From Sipunculus nudus (lineage: Eukaryota > Annelida > Sipuncula > Golfingiida > Sipunculidae), in contig CM049306.1 in the NCBI GenBank assembly GCA_026874595.1, positions 77,716,142 through 77,780,141 on the forward strand: a DNA stretch of 64,000 nt. Reading direction: 5' to 3'. The position numbers and the translations under genes are program-made. The stretch's first letter is position 1. Every line of letters begins with the position of its first letter. The notes below the pieces were generated by a model. The model was not told where the DNA came from, did not search any database, and saw only the letters and a program-made list of their open reading frames with translations. Shown here piece after piece: positions 55,929-64,000 of the stretch.

Positions 55929-58313
55929 TTATGCTGATCCCCGTGGGAAAACTAGGAGTACTTGTTGCTGCAACTGTTGAAAGTTCTGTTTGACGTCTTC
56001 CAGCATGGCCATCGACTGTTGAAAGCTGCTGATGGCCCTGTGCAGCTTGTCCGTCATCGTGTTCGTCACATTCCAAAGTTCCTGCGTATCCATGGCGGCC
56101 GTGTTTGAGGCGTAGTTATGCGCAGTTGCATTGTTTGGCGTTGCGACGATAGGTGCAGCTGGAGTGTATATATAATTCTGTGTATTCACGTCACATGTTG
56201 ACAGTTGCTGGGCGACGGTGTACAGAATGTTCATCGGGTTTGGGTCGCTTGCAACGGACGTACCTTGCTGCTGCAGTCCCGTCCCGTCATACAAGTGCGC
56301 ATTGACTGTGACGCCAGCAATCGGCCGTTGCCCTGCACAGGCGTAAACGGGCGCATTGGCTTTGACCACGCCGGGAGACGGCATGAATTGTCCCGTGAAG
56401 GGTGAATGAGTGCTGTGTCCCAAGTCCGTGCCTGCATTGTGCATGTGATCGTAATGTGTACCCATATGTTGTTGTGTCCCCCCCACAGGTAACCCGGTAT
56501 TGTCCATTTCGTCGTCTGATATATCAGAATAAGGACTTTCATGCTCACCAACCACTGCAGACGGTGGCGCGCTTTTGTCTCGTTGACTTGTTGCTGAGCG
56601 GGCGATAGACACCTCATTCTCCAAAGCGTTACCCGCATCTCCCTCTTGCGCCGGGCCCGATTGATTGAGGTGCAAACGGACACTTCCTTCCTCGTCTTCG
56701 TCACGCACCTCGTCTGGCAATACCAGGTCTTGTGTATCTATGTTCAACAAGGCCGGCATTGCGGGTGTATTAAGAGATATTTCGTAGGGGTCTGGTATGG
56801 CGGGTCGGCGCCCGTTTACCGTAGGCGCTTTGAGGGTCGTTTCCTCCTCCTGTGACGTGGAGTGTGTCGCATTCCCTTCGTAATTCAGGATCAGGTTTGA
56901 ACCATTCGTCGCCCCGTGTGCGGTCGGCCTGTCAGCGTCTGTGCCGGGCGATTGTGGCGAGCTGTCAATAGGAGGGTACAGCGTTGCGCAGTCGCCGCCG
57001 CCTATGGGTGAAAATGGCGTATCATCGATGCGTATGCGCTTCCTCGGGGCGCTGAACCTTGGTTGACCGTCAGCAGCGTGACACGGACCGCGTTTCCGCT
57101 TCCCGAGCTCGGCGTGAGTTCTTCCTGTTGTCGCACCGTCGGGACTCCCCTGTTGATCCTGGACGTCAACTGTCGTATGACCGGCATTTTCTTTCACCCA
57201 CTGTTCAGCTTGTACGTTCAGGGTGGCGGCATCGACAGCTGCAGACGGTTCAGAGGAAACGGGGTCGGCGGTATCATCCGTGACACTGGCTGTTGTTGCT
57301 CCCTGATCAAACGTACCCGCATCGTCTTGCAGGCCATACGGCACCAGCGTAAACGGTATCGCCCCTTTCTTCGAGCTTTTCAGGACACACCGTTCGCGCG
57401 ATTTACCGGTGTACAGGCCGTATGTGGGAGGGCTTTTGGCTGCTTTCTCCATTTTCTTGAGGCAAGAATGTACACGCACATACAGGTCATGCAAGGCCTG
57501 CTCGTGTGCGAAAACTGTTGAGCGGCACAGTTCCTTTGCCACGCGGTTGATGTCCTCTTGCAGCGGGATCAAATCGTTGCCCTTTTGCTCCCTGTTGATG
57601 AGTCTGTCTGTCACGCAGCGGATGGCTTCGCCGATCGCATTGCACAGAAGCTTGCTTTCGTCTGCGTCGGCCTCGCTCAAAATGTGATCATCTCCACGCA
57701 ATGTCCGGCGGAAATTTTCAGCCAGAGAAAGGTGCCGTTCCTCTGTGGTGAGCACCGTGACGAAATACTCCAAACCGAAGAGCTTTGAGATGGATCGGGA
57801 TCGGTGGAAATCCGGAAACAGCTCCTCGTTGTCGGTCATCAGGTAGGGGAAGTGATTGTATCGGAAACGCAGGAACATGTCCGCCGTGTTCTTCATAAAG
57901 CATGGAAACGCGGGCAGGGACTTGTCCGATTGACACAGGGCGAGGTCGCATATGAAGAACATGTACAACCGGCTCCAGTCGTCCAGGCTCGCTCCCAACA
58001 GCTCCCCGTAATAGATGAGCGTGCGCAGCCAGGCCAGGTCGCAACAGTCGTCGAATAACTCGGGCGTGATACGCCTGTTCACCGGATTACCCTTGTCGGA
58101 ACATTTCCTCACCGTCAGTCCAATGCTGCGCACGGTGAGTATGTTGTCGTTCATCAGAGGCGCCGTCATTGTAGAGATCCGGCTTTTCTCTTTGCATTCT
58201 ACGCCTGATAGAAGCGGCGCGAACACATCACCACCACTGTAGTTCGCCAATGGTTGCGAGTTTCTCTTCGTTGAACGAGCGGACATATCTGCCGTTTTCG
58301 AACGAGAGCCCAT
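55929..58313 (-). CDS. large protein with a disordered C-terminal half, possible transcription regulator
   Basis: The product is 794 aa from an ATG at 58313. Residues about 60-320 are structured (helices, several cysteines, a segment with LFMFFICDLAL-like hydrophobic character and a basic stretch). Residues about 330-700 are Ser, Thr, Asp, Pro and Gly rich with a KRKRG basic cluster near 405 and acidic patches, as in transactivation regions. The last 60 residues form a Gln-rich coiled coil (MAMLEDVKQNFQQLQQQ). The size, nuclear-type signals and acidic disordered tail suggest an immediate-early or transcription factor, without a recognised family. A TATAAAAG box lies at about 58422-58429 (minus), about 110 bases upstream of the ATG. 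Confidence 0.6.
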   Translation of the reverse strand: MGSRSKTADMSARSTKRNSQPLANYSGGDVFAPLLSGVECKEKSRISTMTAPLMNDNILTVRSIGLTVRKCSDKGNPVNRRITPELFDDCCDLAWLRTLIYYGELLGASLDDWSRLYMFFICDLALCQSDKSLPAFPCFMKNTADMFLRFRYNHFPYLMTDNEELFPDFHRSRSISKLFGLEYFVTVLTTEERHLSLAENFRRTLRGDDHILSEADADESKLLCNAIGEAIRCVTDRLINREQKGNDLIPLQEDINRVAKELCRSTVFAHEQALHDLYVRVHSCLKKMEKAAKSPPTYGLYTGKSRERCVLKSSKKGAIPFTLVPYGLQDDAGTFDQGATTASVTDDTADPVSSEPSAAVDAATLNVQAEQWVKENAGHTTVDVQDQQGSPDGATTGRTHAELGKRKRGPCHAADGQPRFSAPRKRIRIDDTPFSPIGGGDCATLYPPIDSSPQSPGTDADRPTAHGATNGSNLILNYEGNATHSTSQEEETTLKAPTVNGRRPAIPDPYEISLNTPAMPALLNIDTQDLVLPDEVRDEDEEGSVRLHLNQSGPAQEGDAGNALENEVSIARSATSQRDKSAPPSAVVGEHESPYSDISDDEMDNTGLPVGGTQQHMGTHYDHMHNAGTDLGHSTHSPFTGQFMPSPGVVKANAPVYACAGQRPIAGVTVNAHLYDGTGLQQQGTSVASDPNPMNILYTVAQQLSTCDVNTQNYIYTPAAPIVATPNNATAHNYASNTAAMDTQELWNVTNTMTDKLHRAISSFQQSMAMLEDVKQNFQQLQQQVLLVFPRGSA

Positions 58314-58586
58314 GTCGCTGAAGACTGCTTTTGTAATGTAGAGAATAGCAACAGCAGCAGCAGTTTCAACCGGCTGGTAGCAGTGCGTGGCAGGTTCTGC
58401 TGAATGTTTGGTACTGCTGAGCTTTTATAGCCAGTAACCCAGACATTACGTAATACTGTGGAAATTCCAACATGAACAAAACAACTTTTTACATATATCT
58501 GATATCCGCGATACTTTCACTCAAGGACAAACGTGTCAAAACAAAATCGTTAAAAGCTATGGAAAACCCACCCGAAAACATCCGGT

Positions 58587-58859
58587 TCAACGTCCTGTCG
58601 GTAAATGAGTCACGGCCAAAACACGGGAATAACAATATTTTATATATAGTTTCCACGAATCAGATGTACGAATCAGCAGTGCACCCGGTGCAAGTTTTGT
58701 TTTCACTTCCTTTTCTAGAGAAATCACGTCATACCGTGTCAATGTACGTCTGCGCAAACAACTTTTTACAGGAGATAAGACATGTCGCCCAGACTGTGAC
58801 TCAAGGACAAATGTGTCAAAACAACTGCGCAAACATCGGAAAAACCAGACCGCAAGCAT
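58587..58859 (-). CDS. possible 90-residue protein in duplicated segment, copy 1
   Basis: Starts with ATG, Cys- and Arg-rich near the N-terminus, no domain recognised. Preserved in both duplicates, but substitutions do not look purifying. Low confidence. Confidence 0.25.
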   Translation of the reverse strand: MLAVWFFRCLRSCFDTFVLESQSGRHVLSPVKSCLRRRTLTRYDVISLEKEVKTKLAPGALLIRTSDSWKLYIKYCYSRVLAVTHLPTGR

Positions 58860-59440
58860 TCGGTCAATGTCCTGAGCGGTTAGTCACAGCAGCATGAACG
58901 CGATAACATCCTGGTTTTTATGTATCAGCTAAGCACCAGCGTCAAGGCCGTCTATATTTTGCTGTAATAATGTGGTTATGAATCATACCTGTTTACCAGA
59001 CGTACCAAACGTAACTGGGTCAACGTCCTGTCGGTAAATGAGTCACGGCCGAAACATGGGAATAACAATTTTTTATATATAGTTTCCACGAATCAGATGT
59101 ACGAATCAGCAGTGCACCCGGTGCAAGTTTTGTTTTCACTTCCTTTTCTAGAGAAATCACGTCATACCGTGTCAATGTACGTCTGCGCAAACAACTTTTT
59201 ACAGGAGATAAGACATGTCGCCCAGACTGTGACTCAATGACAAATGTGTCAAAACAACTGCGCAAACATCGGAAAAACCAGACCGCAAGCATTCGGTCAA
59301 TGTCCTGAGCGGTTAGTCACAGCAGCATGAACGCGATAACATCCTGGTTTTTATGTATCAGCTAAGCACCAGCGTCAAGGCCGTCTATATTTTGCTGTAA
59401 TAATGTGGTTATGAATCATACTTGTTTACCAGACGTACCA
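58591..59440. repeat. 433-bp direct duplication
   Basis: Segments beginning at CGTCCTGTCGGTAAATGAG (58591 and 59024) are nearly identical over about 420 bp. A 90-codon frame on the minus strand with ATG (58587-58859 and 59020-59292) is open in both copies with four amino acid differences, but those are mostly non-synonymous. The plus-strand frame of copy 1 (58472-58897) is broken by TGA in copy 2. Coding is therefore uncertain. Confidence 0.75.
59020..59292 (-). CDS. possible 90-residue protein in duplicated segment, copy 2
   Basis: Homologue of the frame at 58587-58859, four residues different. Same doubt about being coding. Confidence 0.25.
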   Translation of the reverse strand: MLAVWFFRCLRSCFDTFVIESQSGRHVLSPVKSCLRRRTLTRYDVISLEKEVKTKLAPGALLIRTSDSWKLYIKNCYSHVSAVTHLPTGR

Positions 59441-59625
59441 AACGTAAATGGGTCGTCAGTGTAAACATGCTGTTTTATATGACCTTTAATTGCGCTTTAC
59501 AATTTCAGTGATACAAGTCACGTTTCAATGACACAGTTTCGTTCGTCAGACACGCGCGCACTTGAGGTGGTCAAGCCGCTGTAGAACAGTCCTTCTATAC
59601 GTCGGTGCCCCATCCGTATCGCGTG

Positions 59626-59632
59626 CATATAT
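59626..59632 (+). promoter_or_regulatory. TATA box of the small cysteine-rich gene
   Basis: CATATATATCG lies about 55-60 bases upstream of the ATG at 59688. Confidence 0.4.
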
Positions 59633-59687
59633 ATCGTTCCTTTAAACTGGACCAGTATCCCAAGACAGAAGAGAAGAATAAAGAGTA

Positions 59688-60035
59688 ATGGCCACCTCGG
59701 ACGGGTCGGAAATATCTTACCGTACGGAATTCATTGAACTTTTCAACACGGTGGACATGATGCTGTACGGATGTTGGGGTTTTATGTTTGACCCGTCTCG
59801 GTGCAAGGATGTGTATGATGAAGTAAAATATCTGAATGATTCAATGAAGGATTTATACCGGCGTTTACCTGCAGATATGAGACACGGCCTCTACCTGAAA
59901 AATCGGCCGTACTGTGAAACATGTTTCAGATGTCTCGATTGCAGTGAGTGCGACGCAACCAGTGAGTCCACAGAGGAAACGTATCTGTCGACTGAACCGG
60001 TGTCTAGAGGTAATGATGCGGCACAGACGGAGTAA
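59688..60035 (+). CDS. small cysteine-rich protein
   Basis: The product is 115 aa. An N-terminal helical part contains WGFMFDPSRCKDVYDEV and a basic LYRRLP segment. A CETCFRCLDCSEC motif near residues 76-88 has five closely spaced cysteines that could bind zinc, and the tail is acidic. A TATA box (59626-59632) supports the start. No family recognised. Confidence 0.6.
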   Translation: MATSDGSEISYRTEFIELFNTVDMMLYGCWGFMFDPSRCKDVYDEVKYLNDSMKDLYRRLPADMRHGLYLKNRPYCETCFRCLDCSECDATSESTEETYLSTEPVSRGNDAAQTE

Positions 60036-60493
60036 AGACTGGAGTTCAGGTGGCACGTGAGGTTAACATCGTAGCTGTTATGTATCAGCGATGCACCAGC
60101 GTTAAGTTTGTCATTTTTGTCTTGGTTTTTTTTTTTGTACATATGGTCATGATTAATACTGGTTTACTAAACGTACCAAACGTAAATGGATGATCAGACA
60201 GTCTAAAACAAGCTATTATGTGGCCTGCTTTTTACGCAATACGATAATAGGGATGCACGTGTTTGTTCAAGGACATCATTTGAACGTCAATTCCGTGAGT
60301 GATGGACCTACGTCTGAAACACGCCCCTCCCATGTATATATATACATATATTCGACATGCGCACAGTGAACTCCTGCCGATCAGATGACTTGTCTGGCAG
60401 CTACATAAAGCAGAACTTAATGAGCTTACAGCAGACCAGTACCAGCAGCAGTTCTGTTCGGTGTTAGCTCTACCCAAATGTGAAAGTGTTGAG
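60036..60493. other. promoter region of the CARD-RING gene
   Basis: It contains a T-rich run near 60126-60137, a palindromic box CATGTATATATATACATATA at 60331-60350 (probable TATA of the following gene, about 145 bases upstream of its ATG), and no gene. Confidence 0.5.
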
Positions 60494-61657
60494 ATGTCAC
60501 GTACACTACATCCAGTCGATGTTTACTTGTCTGTCCGTCCCGCTATAAATATATCAAATGTGATCAAAGGAAACCGTATCAAGCTGTTGATGTACTTGGA
60601 CGTCAACACTGTGCTACAGAACGCCATGGTCCAGGAAGGCATCATATGCAAGGGCCACGCTGCACTTTTAGACAACAGCCCTGTTATGAGTAGAAAAGCC
60701 ACCGAGTTGATAGCCATCCTCCTGAAGCGCGATCTTCGAAACTTCATCGGGTTTATCGGTTTGCTGGAGGAGTATGATCAACCCGTGCCCCGGGATATCC
60801 TGGTGGAATCACTCAACGCATGCGCTTTCGGGAAGCAGGGTGTCCCTGGCGGAGGTACCCTTACTGGGAACACAGCCGGGAAACCGTCAAGCAGTCAGGC
60901 CGACCCCCACACTGGAAAATGCGGCAGCGCGGGTGTACATGTTTCTTCGCGTCAGCCAGACTGGTTGCATCCACTGGACGTTTACATGTCTGTCAGTCCC
61001 GCTATTTCGATACGCAGTGTTATCAATTCAGACAGGGTTGCGCTGGCTCATTGCCTGGACGTTGACCCGCTGCTGCAGGAGGCGATGGTCGAAGAAGGCA
61101 TCATCAGCAGGTTCAATGCCGAAACCATACTCCGCAAGTGTCACAAATATGCGAAAAGCACAGCCTTGTTGGACATCCTCGCTCAGCGGGGTCTCCCTAA
61201 TTTGGTCAGGTTTATTGGATTGCTGAAGGTGTATGATCAGCCCGTTCCGCGAGATATCCTGGTGAAATCATTGAACGCACACGCTTTCCCGAAGCAGGCT
61301 GGACGTGTCGGACGATCGCTAACAACGAACACGGTCGAGCAACCGACCCGTCACGAGGTCGAACCTTTCAATGGAACGTTGAGCGGGGCGGATGGGCAGG
61401 TTTCTTCTGGTCAACGGTGGAGGCGCATGCGCGATATGCTATGTGCGAAAAAGAAAAACGACGTATCGGTGACTCCAGATGATCCCAATGAACAAGTCTG
61501 TGTAGTGTGTATGGACAACAAACGGAAGACGATATTTCTGCCCTGCGGTCACATAAGGTGCTGTTTCACATGTGCGTTGAGGTGCAGCGAGAACGAGGAT
61601 ATGACATGTATAACATGCAGAAACCGGGTAGAAGATATCAAACCCTGTTTCATGTGA
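60494..61657 (+). CDS. CARD-CARD-RING protein (cIAP-like E3 ligase)
   Basis: The product is 387 aa from an ATG at 60494 (upstream GTG extension rejected). Two related modules (about residues 4-110 and 155-265) each have: LHP(V/L)DVY(L/M)SV(R/S)P, a (Y)LDV(N/D)xxLQ(N/E)AMV(Q/E)EGII segment, an I(L)-x-x-L helix and a final F-I-G-L-L-(E/K)-(E/V)YDQPVPRDIL helix, the layout of CARDs. The C-terminus is a RING of IAP type: CVVC (336-339), C351-G-H353, C357, C360, then CITC. Cellular IAPs combine BIR domains with CARD and RING; here no BIR is present, so it resembles the CARD-RING half. IAP RINGs ubiquitinate CARD- or caspase-type partners; a role in blocking host death signalling is inferred. It heads an array of CARD genes. 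Confidence 0.75.
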   Translation: MSRTLHPVDVYLSVRPAINISNVIKGNRIKLLMYLDVNTVLQNAMVQEGIICKGHAALLDNSPVMSRKATELIAILLKRDLRNFIGFIGLLEEYDQPVPRDILVESLNACAFGKQGVPGGGTLTGNTAGKPSSSQADPHTGKCGSAGVHVSSRQPDWLHPLDVYMSVSPAISIRSVINSDRVALAHCLDVDPLLQEAMVEEGIISRFNAETILRKCHKYAKSTALLDILAQRGLPNLVRFIGLLKVYDQPVPRDILVKSLNAHAFPKQAGRVGRSLTTNTVEQPTRHEVEPFNGTLSGADGQVSSGQRWRRMRDMLCAKKKNDVSVTPDDPNEQVCVVCMDNKRKTIFLPCGHIRCCFTCALRCSENEDMTCITCRNRVEDIKPCFM

Positions 61658-62284
61658 ACCTAACAGGACGTACCATAAGGAACTCTTTTTGCTTCCCCTG
61701 CCCCAGCTCACACAGTGAAACGCGTAAGTGCCTGTATATACGATAAGTGAACTGATTTTGTATTGATACTCTCTATAACATACATACGTTGACACGTTCT
61801 TTATTGATGATTCAAACTTGTGTATATATCTTACTTTGCGCATTTGTGTTTCGTAATCGCACCTTTGTTATTGTATAAATGAATAACAAATGAATAAAAT
61901 GTAGTGTATATATTTAAACGTGTTCTTCTGTACAACGTGTACTGTATGACGGATGTGGGGAACCTGTTCTGAATGCTCTCCCGGTTAGGTGCGTGTGTGT
62001 CAGTGTGTCGTTGTGATGTTTGTATATTCGTACTGCGTTCTGTATGATGTTCTGTTCTGTGTGATGCAATCAGCCTCCGACCTCCCGACTATCATGTGGC
62101 GTAACTCCATGGGGGTAATGATTTTGTACTTCAAACGTGTGTGTCGAATCCCGTTCTGTTTTATTTTATATGTCCTTTTATATGTCATTGCTTGTGGCGT
62201 GGTTACAAAAGTACCGGTCACTGTATCCATCCATCATTTCATCGCCGACCGCCGTACTGCACGGGAGTGTTTAACCGATACACC
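61658..62284. other. intergenic region, poly(A) signal
   Basis: AATAAA lies at 61893-61898 for the CARD-RING gene. The last 60 bases before 62285 resemble, in diverged form, the promoter repeated in front of the following CARD genes (CCGTACTGCACGGGA-like versus CCGTACTGAACAGGA). Confidence 0.5.
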
Positions 62285-62731
62285 ATGGGCCGGGTCGATA
62301 CGTTGCAGCCATTGAATTTTTACTTGTCTGTCAGACCTGAGATTTCGAGCGCGAGCATCCTCCGGCCACAGTGGCGCACGTTGGTGACCAGCCTGGACGT
62401 CGATCCTTGGCTGATTGACACTCTGCTCCAGAAAGGTCTTATAAGTCAGGACGAAGCCGCACGTATCACCGGGGAAGATACCGTCATCGATCAGAACAAG
62501 ATGCTGCTGTTTATCATCATGGAGTTGGGGCTTGAACAAGTTGTCACGTTTATCGAGTTGCTCAAAACCTGCAACCGGTCCGGGCCGCACGTCGTGCTCG
62601 TGAAATGTCTGAATCGAGCAGCATGGAAGCGCTTTGCTGACGGATGTAGCTTCTCCCCGACTGGCGTCATCGGTACACATACCATTTTACAGCCGTCGTC
62701 TGTGCAAACGGGCGGTTCGAAAAAAGGATAA
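62285..62731 (+). CDS. single-CARD protein 1
   Basis: The product is 148 aa from an ATG at 62285 (earlier frame opens at 62141 but with poor composition). One CARD module (about residues 5-110) has LQPLNFYLSVRP, SLDVDPWLIDTLLQKGLI, MLLFIIMELGLEQVVTFIELL, and a Leu-rich final helix, followed by a short Ser/Gly tail. It is the most diverged single-CARD gene of the array. Probably a decoy adaptor (CARD-only protein). Confidence 0.65.
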   Translation: MGRVDTLQPLNFYLSVRPEISSASILRPQWRTLVTSLDVDPWLIDTLLQKGLISQDEAARITGEDTVIDQNKMLLFIIMELGLEQVVTFIELLKTCNRSGPHVVLVKCLNRAAWKRFADGCSFSPTGVIGTHTILQPSSVQTGGSKKG

Positions 62732-62834
62732 GAATGCCAGTTGGCGCATGTCATCGTATCTTGCAGTATGGATTGTCAAAACGTTTTTTATGCTTTTTTA
62801 GTGTAGGATGCGGAGGAGGGGGGGGGGGGGCTAT

Positions 62835-62923
62835 GGGCACACATATAAATAAGCGGTTGCTGTATAAATGAATCATTTCGTTGCCAACCACCGTACTGAA
62901 CAGGACTCGTTTACGGATACATC
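62835..62923 (+). promoter_or_regulatory. repeated CARD-gene promoter, copy A
   Basis: Contains the TATA box CACATATAAATAAG and the initiator-side sequence CCAACCACCGTACTGAACAG. Close copies lie at 63374-63463 (B) and 63885-63973 (C), each ending at the ATG of a CARD gene. The start is preceded by a 15-base G tract (62816-62830). Confidence 0.7.
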
Positions 62924-63292
62924 ATGTACTTCCAAGATGTGATGCAGCCACCTGAATATTACTTGTCAATACATCCTCCGATCACGGGCGAAAGCATTAT
63001 CGGTACACTACGTGGTCGGTTGGTTGCCACTCTTGATGTCCACGTGGTGTTGGTTGACGCCATGCTCTACAAAAGCCTTATCGACTCTGACCAAGCGGGT
63101 CGTCTCAAAGCGAAGGAGACGTCTGACGAGAGGAACGAGGAGCTGCTGCGTATACTCGAGCATTGGGACGTTGAGAAACTGGTAATATTTATCAGCTTGT
63201 TGAACATGTTTGGTAATAGGGTGGCGCACTTCCTGCTACTGGCCGCTCTTAACTGTGAAGCATGTACGCGCAACCTTGCATCAAAGAACTAG
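62924..63292 (+). CDS. single-CARD protein 2
   Basis: The product is 122 aa from an ATG at 62924. The CARD-like module runs PPEYYLSIHPPIT, LVATLDVHVVLVDAMLYKSLIDSDQA, then EELLRILEHWDVEKLVIFISLLNMFGN and a Cys-containing tail (CEACTRN). Close homologue of the next gene. Confidence 0.7.
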   Translation: MYFQDVMQPPEYYLSIHPPITGESIIGTLRGRLVATLDVHVVLVDAMLYKSLIDSDQAGRLKAKETSDERNEELLRILEHWDVEKLVIFISLLNMFGNRVAHFLLLAALNCEACTRNLASKN

Positions 63293-63373
63293 TAAAATGG
63301 AGTCCTTGGCACTCGTACAATATTGCAGCCATAGTTAGTGCAAACAGACGGGTCAAGGATCTGGATATGGGGA

Positions 63374-63463
63374 GGGGCACACATATAAATAGACAGTTGC
63401 TGTATAAATGCATCATTTCGTTGCCAACCACCGTACTGAACAGGACTCGTTTACGGATACATT
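63374..63463 (+). promoter_or_regulatory. repeated CARD-gene promoter, copy B
   Basis: Same TATA and leader as copy A with a few base changes (AGACAG for AAGCGG); the offset to copy C is 511 bases and to copy A 539 bases. Confidence 0.7.
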
Positions 63464-63850
63464 ATGTACAGCGGACATTTAAAGCCAATGGAATATTACT
63501 TGTCTATACAACCCCCGATCACGGGCGGAAGCATTATCGGTGACATACGTCCTCAGTTGGTTACCTCTCTTTATGTCGACGTGTTGCTGTATGACGTCAT
63601 GGTCAACAGAGGCCTAATCAACTCTGTTCAAGCGGATCGTATCAAAGCGAAGGAGACGTCTATCGAGAGGAACGGGGAGCTGCTGTGTGTACTCGAGCAT
63701 TGGGACGTGGCGAGACTGGTAAAATTTATCAGTTTGTTGAAAATATTTGATAATAAGGTGGCGCACTCCAGGCTAGTGGACGCTCTTAATTTGGAAGCAT
63801 GTAGGCGCAAAAGAGCCTTTTGCACATGTCCATTATGCTGCCATCGTTAG
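63464..63850 (+). CDS. single-CARD protein 3
   Basis: The product is 128 aa from an ATG at 63464. The same CARD module as in the previous gene (MEYYLSIQPPIT, LVTSLYVDVLLYDVMVNRGLINSVQA, LVKFISLLKIFDN) with a different, cysteine-rich C-terminus (CTCPLCC). Compared with CARD protein 2 it shows many substitutions in a nearly unchanged promoter, suggesting diversification of the protein after duplication. Confidence 0.7.
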   Translation: MYSGHLKPMEYYLSIQPPITGGSIIGDIRPQLVTSLYVDVLLYDVMVNRGLINSVQADRIKAKETSIERNGELLCVLEHWDVARLVKFISLLKIFDNKVAHSRLVDALNLEACRRKRAFCTCPLCCHR

Positions 63851-63884
63851 TGCAAACAGATGGGTCAAGGATCTGGATATGAAA

Positions 63885-63973
63885 GGGGCACACATATAAA
63901 TAAGCGGTTGCTGTATAAATGCATCATTTCATTGCCAACCACCGTACTGAACAGAACTCCTTACGGATACATC
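63885..63973 (+). promoter_or_regulatory. repeated CARD-gene promoter, copy C
   Basis: Third copy of the TATA plus leader, upstream of a frame that begins at 63974. The preceding spacer (GTTAGTGCAAACAGATGGGT, near 63847) is also shared with the one before copy B. Confidence 0.7.
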
Positions 63974-64000
63974 ATGTACAGCAGAAATTTGGAGAAAATG
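63974..64000 (+). CDS. start of a further CARD gene, cut by the window end
   Basis: The first nine codons (MYSRNLEKM) resemble the start of CARD protein 3 (MYSGHLKPM), and the promoter copy C lies directly upstream, so this is most likely the next array member. The rest lies outside the window. Confidence 0.6.

Larger units (their letters stand above)
58314..59687. other. intergenic region with a 433-bp duplication
   Basis: It contains the TATA box of the preceding gene (58422-58429), then the duplicated segment described separately. The TATATAT box at 59626-59632 precedes the next gene. Confidence 0.5.

Noticed and set aside
58472-58897. 141-codon plus-strand frame in the 433-bp repeat
   Set aside because: The homologous position in the second copy has TGA, so the frame is not conserved.
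60494-61657. BIR domain expected for a viral IAP
   Set aside because: No C-x2-C-x16-H-x6-C pattern is present before the RING; the repeated modules match CARD order instead.

Overview
The window looks like part of a large double-stranded DNA virus of the order Herpesvirales, most likely a deeply divergent invertebrate (malacoherpesvirus-like) virus; an endogenised copy in a host genome is not excluded. It shows dense, mostly intronless genes on both strands, TATA boxes, AATAAA signals shared by convergent genes, and recognisable herpesvirus replication, packaging and egress functions. Those are a UL31-like nuclear egress gene beside a UL32-like packaging gene, a UL52-type primase, a UL13-like kinase fused in one frame to a UL12-like alkaline nuclease, a polymerase-fold protein with degraded catalytic motifs (UL8-like), and a very large probable major capsid protein. 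Invertebrate-host traits are CARD proteins, an IAP-type RING, C-type lectins, a FLYWCH/MULE transposase-like protein and a tRNA-Asn gene of animal type. The DNA polymerase, terminase and glycoprotein B were not recognised here, so this is only part of a genome.

Layout. 1-15.7 kb: end of one rightward gene, then UL31-like, UL32-like and primase genes (minus), a coiled-coil gene and the kinase-nuclease fusion (plus), then a block of minus-strand genes, three with membrane segments. 16-26 kb: capsid candidate, a small gene with a paralogue at 49.4 kb, the polymerase-fold gene and an unknown. 26-40 kb: a protein with an internal duplication, an unknown 760-residue protein, a portal candidate, a gene overlapping by ATGA with an RPA70-like OB-fold protein, a RING protein and unknowns. 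40-50 kb, accessory: FLYWCH/MULE protein, three tandem C-type lectin-like surface proteins, a tandem-CARD protein and the paralogue of the 21.2 kb gene.

50-56 kb has no convincing protein gene. It holds four 279-bp tandem repeats, a roughly 2.5-kb inverted structure built from 106-bp units around a 23-bp central hairpin, a tRNA-Asn gene, an inverted partial copy of the 279-bp unit and AT-rich direct repeats. 56-64 kb: a large possible regulatory protein, a duplicated 433-bp segment, a small cysteine-rich protein, and a rightward array of CARD genes (one CARD-CARD-RING protein, then single-CARD proteins with near-identical promoters) that runs off the window end.

How it fits together: the left two thirds carry replication, capsid and egress functions. 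The right third looks like a host-interaction region in which CARD proteins and an IAP-like RING probably interfere with host death or innate-immune signalling. Start codons were set to ATG because this is a eukaryotic virus. Functions given as '-like' rest on motifs and gene order read by eye, not on database searches.
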